A DNA stretch of 64,000 nt from Trichomonas vaginalis G3 (lineage: Eukaryota; Parabasalia; Trichomonadida; Trichomonadidae): the NCBI RefSeq assembly GCF_026262505.1, contig NC_067203.1:18705411-18769410 (forward strand), written 5' to 3'. Below are positions 59,791 to 64,000 of the stretch, piece by piece. How positions within the stretch are numbered: the first letter of the stretch is position 1; every line of letters begins with the position of its first letter. The position numbers and the translations under genes are program-made. The notes beneath the pieces are model-generated. The model was not told where the DNA came from. It was given only the letters and a program-made list of their open reading frames with translations, and made no database searches.

Positions 59791-61141
59791 TAACTTGTCA
59801 CTTTTGGAGTATTCAAATTAAATTCGATAAATTTATGAGTATATTTATTAAATTTGGCGAGTAGTACTAATTCACAAAAGAATTTATTCTCAAAATCTCT
59901 GAAATTCATTAATTTAGAAAGATCAATTGATTTGATGCATATATAACTAAGATATAAGATATTGATTAAGGTTTATAAGTTGAAAAACGGGGTTCTACTT
60001 GATAATATGGGTATCAAAATGCTATAGATCAACTCATTTTTAATTATAGCATTTTGATGACTTCACAATTCAAAACATTTCGATATTGCAGTATTAAAAT
60101 CACATTCTTGATATAACTTGACTTTGCACTATGTGAAATAAGAAGTTCAACTGTTTCATTTTTGTTAGTGTGTGCTGCCTTATGAAGTGCGGTTTCTCCA
60201 TTTTATCTTTTTCATTAATATATTAAAAAGAGTTGCCTTATGAAGAGTAGTTTCTCCATTTCTTTGAAATCACTTGACATTTCTAATTTGATTCCATATT
60301 CTTTTAAAGCATGCAATTACACATCTTTCTCATGATAATAATCAAATGTGATTTTTGCAATTTCCAATTATGACTTGAGTGGTAAATATTTGAATTAATC
60401 AAGTTTGTTTTGATTATCTTGTCAATCGAGACTAATTCTTCTTCTTTTTCCGTTTTAAATATTGTATTTATTTCTTCTTGTCAAATCACTGCATGTTGAG
60501 CATTGATTAGTCATTTCAATGGAAATGATTATATTGGATTCAATTGATGTGCGCCATTATTCACAAAATAATCATATCCTGGAGAATTCACGCTTATTTG
60601 ACATTTTTTGGAGGTTTCTTAATCTTATAATTTTGGGCAAAAGTGTGAATTGACTAATAAATCTAGTTTACTGGCTTTTTGCCAAATGAAATGTCTCTAT
60701 AACTCATTAAGAGATGTGAAAGGCCAAGTTATTCATAGTGAAAACAAAAAAAATCAAAAATTGTCAAAAAATTTATTAAAAATAAACGAAACACTAATAT
60801 TTTATTCTAACATATGTTTAAAATGTAACTAATACATGGTAATTTAGTGAGGATGGCCAATAATAACTAAAATGTGAATCTGTAATTTTGCGAGAAGACA
60901 AGTTAATAAAATGGATATACGAATATGACTTATGAGGTATTAAACTAAATTGTTCGATTGATTCATAAAAAAAAATTATTCTGAAAATTTCGTAAGATTA
61001 TAATAGTAATAAATTGTTTCATAACGATATATCATGTTATAATTGTAATAACGATGGTATGATGAAAGAAATCGATAAACGTCTTAAATATATCTAAAAT
61101 AAGTCAAAATTAGATTTGGAATCATTCCATGTTTTGTAATT
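59791..61141. other. Long spacer with a decayed ankyrin unit
   Basis: On the minus strand about 60110-60215 reads, with one frame change, as an ankyrin unit of the local type (ETALHKAAHTNKNETVELLISHSAK), and a second partial copy of its start lies near 60235-60260. The rest is A/T-rich. The 60-codon frame at 60650 has no support. Confidence 0.5.
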
Positions 61142-61465
61142 TTAAACGGGTGTAAAACCACGTCCGTATGGTTTGACTGTTCCGACTCCTATTTGAAGTT
61201 TATTTGATTTAAATTGTTGGACTGTGATTTCTGGTAATTGAACTGCTTCTACTGTCGAGACATTACATCCTCTCATCACCATTAAACCAATTCTCTTTGG
61301 CTCTCTTTGCTGATTATCTTGTGGAATTTCTTCAACTTGTCTTAATACTAAATTCATGTGTTCATCGTAATTCATTAATATACCTTGAAATGATAGACCT
61401 TCAACTGTTGTTACAGTTACGAGACCATTTAATAGGCGCTGAAGATTCCGAACTTGAGACTCCAT
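61142..61465 (-). CDS. Sm-family protein, probably SmB
   Basis: A 107-residue protein with Sm1 (TVTTVEGLSFQGILMNYDEHMNLVL) and Sm2 (RIGLMVMRGCNVSTVEAV). The long charged loop between them and PKRIGLMVMRG resemble SmB, where KRVLGLVLLRGE is found. Sm proteins form the seven-member ring around spliceosomal snRNAs. The Pro/Gly/Arg tail of metazoan SmB is reduced to a short GRGFTPV end. SmB is preferred, other Sm or LSm paralogues are possible. Confidence 0.75.
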   Translation of the reverse strand: MESQVRNLQRLLNGLVTVTTVEGLSFQGILMNYDEHMNLVLRQVEEIPQDNQQREPKRIGLMVMRGCNVSTVEAVQLPEITVQQFKSNKLQIGVGTVKPYGRGFTPV

Positions 61466-61641
61466 TAAAATTATAGGGGGAAGAAATAGTTAATTATGGG
61501 AGAAATACAAAAATCTCATTATCATGGATTTCATAAAGACTTCTGATAACCATTTGATAAAATAGCTCAATTCTGATTAAATGGATATAAAATTCAAACA
61601 AAAAATTAAAAAAAAATTAAAATCAAGATAAAATCTGACTT

Positions 61642-62430
61642 TTACCTCGGTCTTACAATTCCTTCTTCAACCTTACATTGCTGGCCTTTATATATTGGAG
61701 GCGGAGAATGAATCGCTGCATTTTTAGCTTCAACTGTTTCAAATTCGATATAAACTGTTCCGTACGTAAAATATTTATTTCTAACTGGACCATATTTCTG
61801 GAAAATTTGAGTAACTTCCTGACCACTATATGTTTTGGTTAAATCAGTAATAGTAATAGATCTTGATGGATCCAATGTATCAGGTCTGCTCTTTTTAGAT
61901 GAATCTATGCGTGAGGGTTGATATGGCGTACTTTGTGGTCGAATTGGCGGTGATGGTTGTACTGCTGGGGCAGATTGTGGAATAAATGTATGCTGTGGTA
62001 TTCCTTGCACTTGCATTGGGTGCATCTGCTCTGCTCCATACAATTGTACATCGATATTTTTATAACAAAAATATACATCATTAATAATAAACCATTTTCC
62101 TGAAAAGCGTTGTAAAACAAATTCTTGTGTAAAGAAGAATTCATATGATTGAGTATTCGGCTTGACAATTCCGTATACAGTTATTAATAAGTTATCATTA
62201 CAAGTTGAATCGGAATAAGATAAAACTTTCAACACTCCTGAAATAAATTCGTCTGGGCAAACTTCTTTTGCTGGTTCATTGGCAATTTTAAAACTTATTG
62301 AAGAAATTGGTGATAATCTACTGATTTTTGCATGAGAATTATAAAATTTTTTAACTGAAATGTAGTTCTGAACTACCATAGAATAGTATGTTGTTACGAA
62401 TTGCGAAGCAACATCTTTGATATGGCTCAT
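61642..62430 (-). CDS. G3BP-like protein: NTF2 domain plus RRM
   Basis: A 262-residue protein. Residues about 8-128 are an NTF2-like domain (VASQFVTTYYSMV, then FFFTQEFVLQRFSGKWFIINDVYF, the typical closing strands). A Pro/Gln-rich linker (135-185) follows, then an RRM at about 190-262 with RNP2 SITITDLT and RNP1-like GTVYIEFET. NTF2-linker-RRM is the order of G3BP/Rasputin/Bre5, which nucleate stress granules and assist the Ubp3/USP10 deubiquitinase. The acidic and RGG regions of animal G3BP are absent. It is followed downstream on the same strand by the Sm gene. Confidence 0.85.
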   Translation of the reverse strand: MSHIKDVASQFVTTYYSMVVQNYISVKKFYNSHAKISRLSPISSISFKIANEPAKEVCPDEFISGVLKVLSYSDSTCNDNLLITVYGIVKPNTQSYEFFFTQEFVLQRFSGKWFIINDVYFCYKNIDVQLYGAEQMHPMQVQGIPQHTFIPQSAPAVQPSPPIRPQSTPYQPSRIDSSKKSRPDTLDPSRSITITDLTKTYSGQEVTQIFQKYGPVRNKYFTYGTVYIEFETVEAKNAAIHSPPPIYKGQQCKVEEGIVRPR

Positions 62431-62682
62431 TCAGATTAAAAAAAGATTCTCCAAAAAAAAATTGCACTAGCTCTGCTCAATTTGAGGTAACGTTTGGTGT
62501 TACCCCCTAATATAAATTAGCCACATTCCTAAATGTAATTATGACATTAATATTGCAGTCCTTCATCCACCTTGGATTTTAAAATTCAAGACGACTAGAT
62601 CAAATTTTATTGTTCCAATTTACTGGTGCAATACGCCGATAAATTTATTATTTTATCGTTTAGAAGTGAAGGAAAAAAAAAT

Positions 62683-63213
62683 ATGAAACCATCTGCTATT
62701 GCAATTCTGGAGGAAAGAGGATGTGAAATTCCTAAAGAAGCTCCTCCAAGTGAAGCAGTTAATACAAAGAACCCTGTAAATACAGATGGTCCAATGAAAA
62801 ATTTCAATTCTATTCACATTGTACAAGCTTGCAATGAACAATCAAATCCTCAATCTAAAGAAGATAAATACATACATTTACGTCAATATTATGTAAATCA
62901 AGTAAAGGGTGAAACAAGAAAGCAAATCCTCGATAAAAAAGCAGATGAAATTCGCAAAATATTACTAAAAGGATCACCAGAACAAATCGAGCAGCTTTAC
63001 TTAAATCGTCATAAATGGCGCCAAGCAATTCATGAATTTCGAAACGATGATAAACCTATTTGCAAGGTAGAAAATTGTATCAACGTAGTAGTTCCTGGTT
63101 GTGAGTACTGCATTAATCATATCAATTTGGATCCAAATCAAAAATTATTTGTTATTTGCGAAAAATGTCATAGACCGCATCCTGTATGCTCCGAATGTTT
63201 CACATGCAAATAG
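62683..63213 (+). CDS. Zinc protein of the KANSL2/INO80D type
   Basis: A 176-residue protein from the ATG at 62683; the upstream GTG is not needed. The N-terminal 55 residues are Pro/Asn-rich, 55-120 form basic helices, and residues about 126-160 read CKVENCINVVVPGCEYCINHI followed by DPNQKLFVIC: a C-x4-C-x7-C-x2-C-x2-H-I-x(n)-Q-x-L-F pattern close to the zf-C3Hc3H domain of KANSL2 and INO80D. The end has four more Cys and a His (CHRPHPVCSECFTC), perhaps a second zinc site. Such proteins are subunits of histone-acetyltransferase or remodelling complexes. Confidence 0.55.
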   Translation: MKPSAIAILEERGCEIPKEAPPSEAVNTKNPVNTDGPMKNFNSIHIVQACNEQSNPQSKEDKYIHLRQYYVNQVKGETRKQILDKKADEIRKILLKGSPEQIEQLYLNRHKWRQAIHEFRNDDKPICKVENCINVVVPGCEYCINHINLDPNQKLFVICEKCHRPHPVCSECFTCK

Positions 63214-63682
63214 ATATTTTAATGTTTTGTAAAAATAAATACACTTTGTTTATTTACTTATATGCCTAAGTTATATTTTTCCTTCACTCATTACTCACAT
63301 TAATAATATTTTCATTACTTTATACATCATGTTTAGAATTAAATTTTCAAATAAATTTCATTACATTTGTTGAAATTTTAAAAATTATTTTAAAATTGAT
63401 ATCATTTTTGATGAATCTAAGGAAATTTTAAGTAAGTGTTTATTTTGGAAGCAATTTCTTGATGAAAAATTCTCCCAAAAAAAATCAAAAATTTGATTTT
63501 GATTTTAATTTTTACAATTCTTTTCCTGTTTTTTAGGAAAATGAAAAATTTTTGGAAAAATTAGATCATATAATATCATCAAAAATAACTAAAGAATGAT
63601 GTCAGCTCGATTCTATCTCAAAACATTCACTATTTCCAAAATTACTATCATTTTTTTGTAAAGTAACTCAAAGGTTTTTACC
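63214..63682. other. Spacer, no gene seen
   Basis: A/T-rich, with short direct repeats of AAATTTT-type tracts only. Confidence 0.45.
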
Positions 63683-64000
63683 ATGGATATATTAATTGAT
63701 TTCCGGAAGTTACTTTTGACAGGCAAAAAGTCAGGCGTTCATAATGTAATAGAGTATATAGAGAAAAATCTTATCAATGCCGAATATTCCAAATTTATTG
63801 TCACCGAAGTACTTCATGTTTCAACCATTCGTCCATTTTTCACAGAATTTTTAGCAGAAATTATCATTGAAGCATCAAAAATCCCATATTTATTAACATT
63901 GAAAACAGATTTACTAAATTATGTCGAATACATTCATGGCCCACTAATAAGAATGCTTTATGACAGAAAATACTACTCTCTTGATGACTTACAAGTTTTA
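63683..64000 (+). CDS. Partial gene running off the window
   Basis: An ATG frame (MDILIDFRKLLLTGKK...) stays open for 106 codons to the last base. It is helical (EYIEKNLINAEYSKFIVTEVL, FFTEFLAEIIIEASK) and resembles in style the N-terminal regions of trichomonad ankyrin proteins, but no repeat is reached. Coding is likely; the family is not determined. Confidence 0.55.
   Translation, partial: MDILIDFRKLLLTGKKSGVHNVIEYIEKNLINAEYSKFIVTEVLHVSTIRPFFTEFLAEIIIEASKIPYLLTLKTDLLNYVEYIHGPLIRMLYDRKYYSLDDLQVL

Noticed and set aside
60650-60832. 60-codon frame
   Set aside because: No Inr, no family, composition of spacer DNA; also begins in a decayed region.
1-64000. Spliceosomal introns
   Set aside because: No trichomonad-type 3' intron end (ACTAACACACAG) was found, and frameshifts in Maverick genes lack splice signals.
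1-64000. tRNA or rRNA genes
   Set aside because: None recognised by eye; a tRNA search program would be needed to exclude them.

Overview
The window is AT-rich eukaryotic DNA with densely packed, apparently intronless genes on both strands, separated by short AT-rich spacers. Several starts lie 9-25 bases downstream of a TCA-Y-T/W initiator (Inr) element, the core promoter of Trichomonas vaginalis. Together with a large Maverick/Polinton transposon, many DUF3447/ankyrin proteins, a TKL kinase with a helical-repeat tail and a BTB-BACK-discoidin protein, this points to Trichomonas vaginalis or a close trichomonad parabasalid. I inferred this from the sequence; no database was searched.

Layout. 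1-2128: a helical-repeat protein and Urm1 (ubiquitin-related modifier). 2225-18857: a 16.6 kb Maverick with terminal inverted repeats of about 560-577 bp that look identical apart from one A/T-rich unit. Inside are relics of the packaging ATPase, the double jelly-roll major capsid protein, a possible minor capsid protein, protein-primed DNA polymerase B, small structural-looking proteins and three tandem DUF3447/ankyrin genes. Nearly every core gene is broken by frameshifts, a stop or truncation, and no integrase or protease was found. Two smaller elements are nested inside: 3440-5711 (TTAA duplication) and 16200-17236, the latter carrying four adjacent long hairpins.

19184-49716: host genes for a VPS9-like Rab exchange factor, a small D-box protein (candidate securin), an ERK7/8-like MAP kinase with an in-frame TGA, an ArfGAP, an FHA-RING protein, a degenerate BET (bromodomain-NET) protein, a HAD phosphatase, a histidine acid phosphatase, an Spt5-like elongation factor, a COMM-domain protein, membrane proteins, a Q-rich TAF4-like protein, an Arm-type protein, a GT61-like glycosyltransferase and ankyrin proteins. 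49819-52540: a non-coding 2.7 kb Mutator-like element with 51-bp inverted ends and a 9-bp target duplication. 52863-64000: a TRAPPC13-like protein, the BTB-BACK-discoidin protein, the TKL kinase, an Sm protein, a G3BP-like protein, a KANSL2/INO80D-type zinc protein and a partial gene at the edge.

The host genes are ordinary cellular functions (vesicle traffic, transcription, splicing, signalling) with no operon logic. The accessory part is the Maverick and its nested elements plus decayed ankyrin pieces scattered through the spacers. The points most worth following are the hairpin array at 16354-16609, the contrast between intact Maverick ends and broken Maverick genes, three in-frame TGA codons in otherwise continuous coding regions, and the candidate securin.
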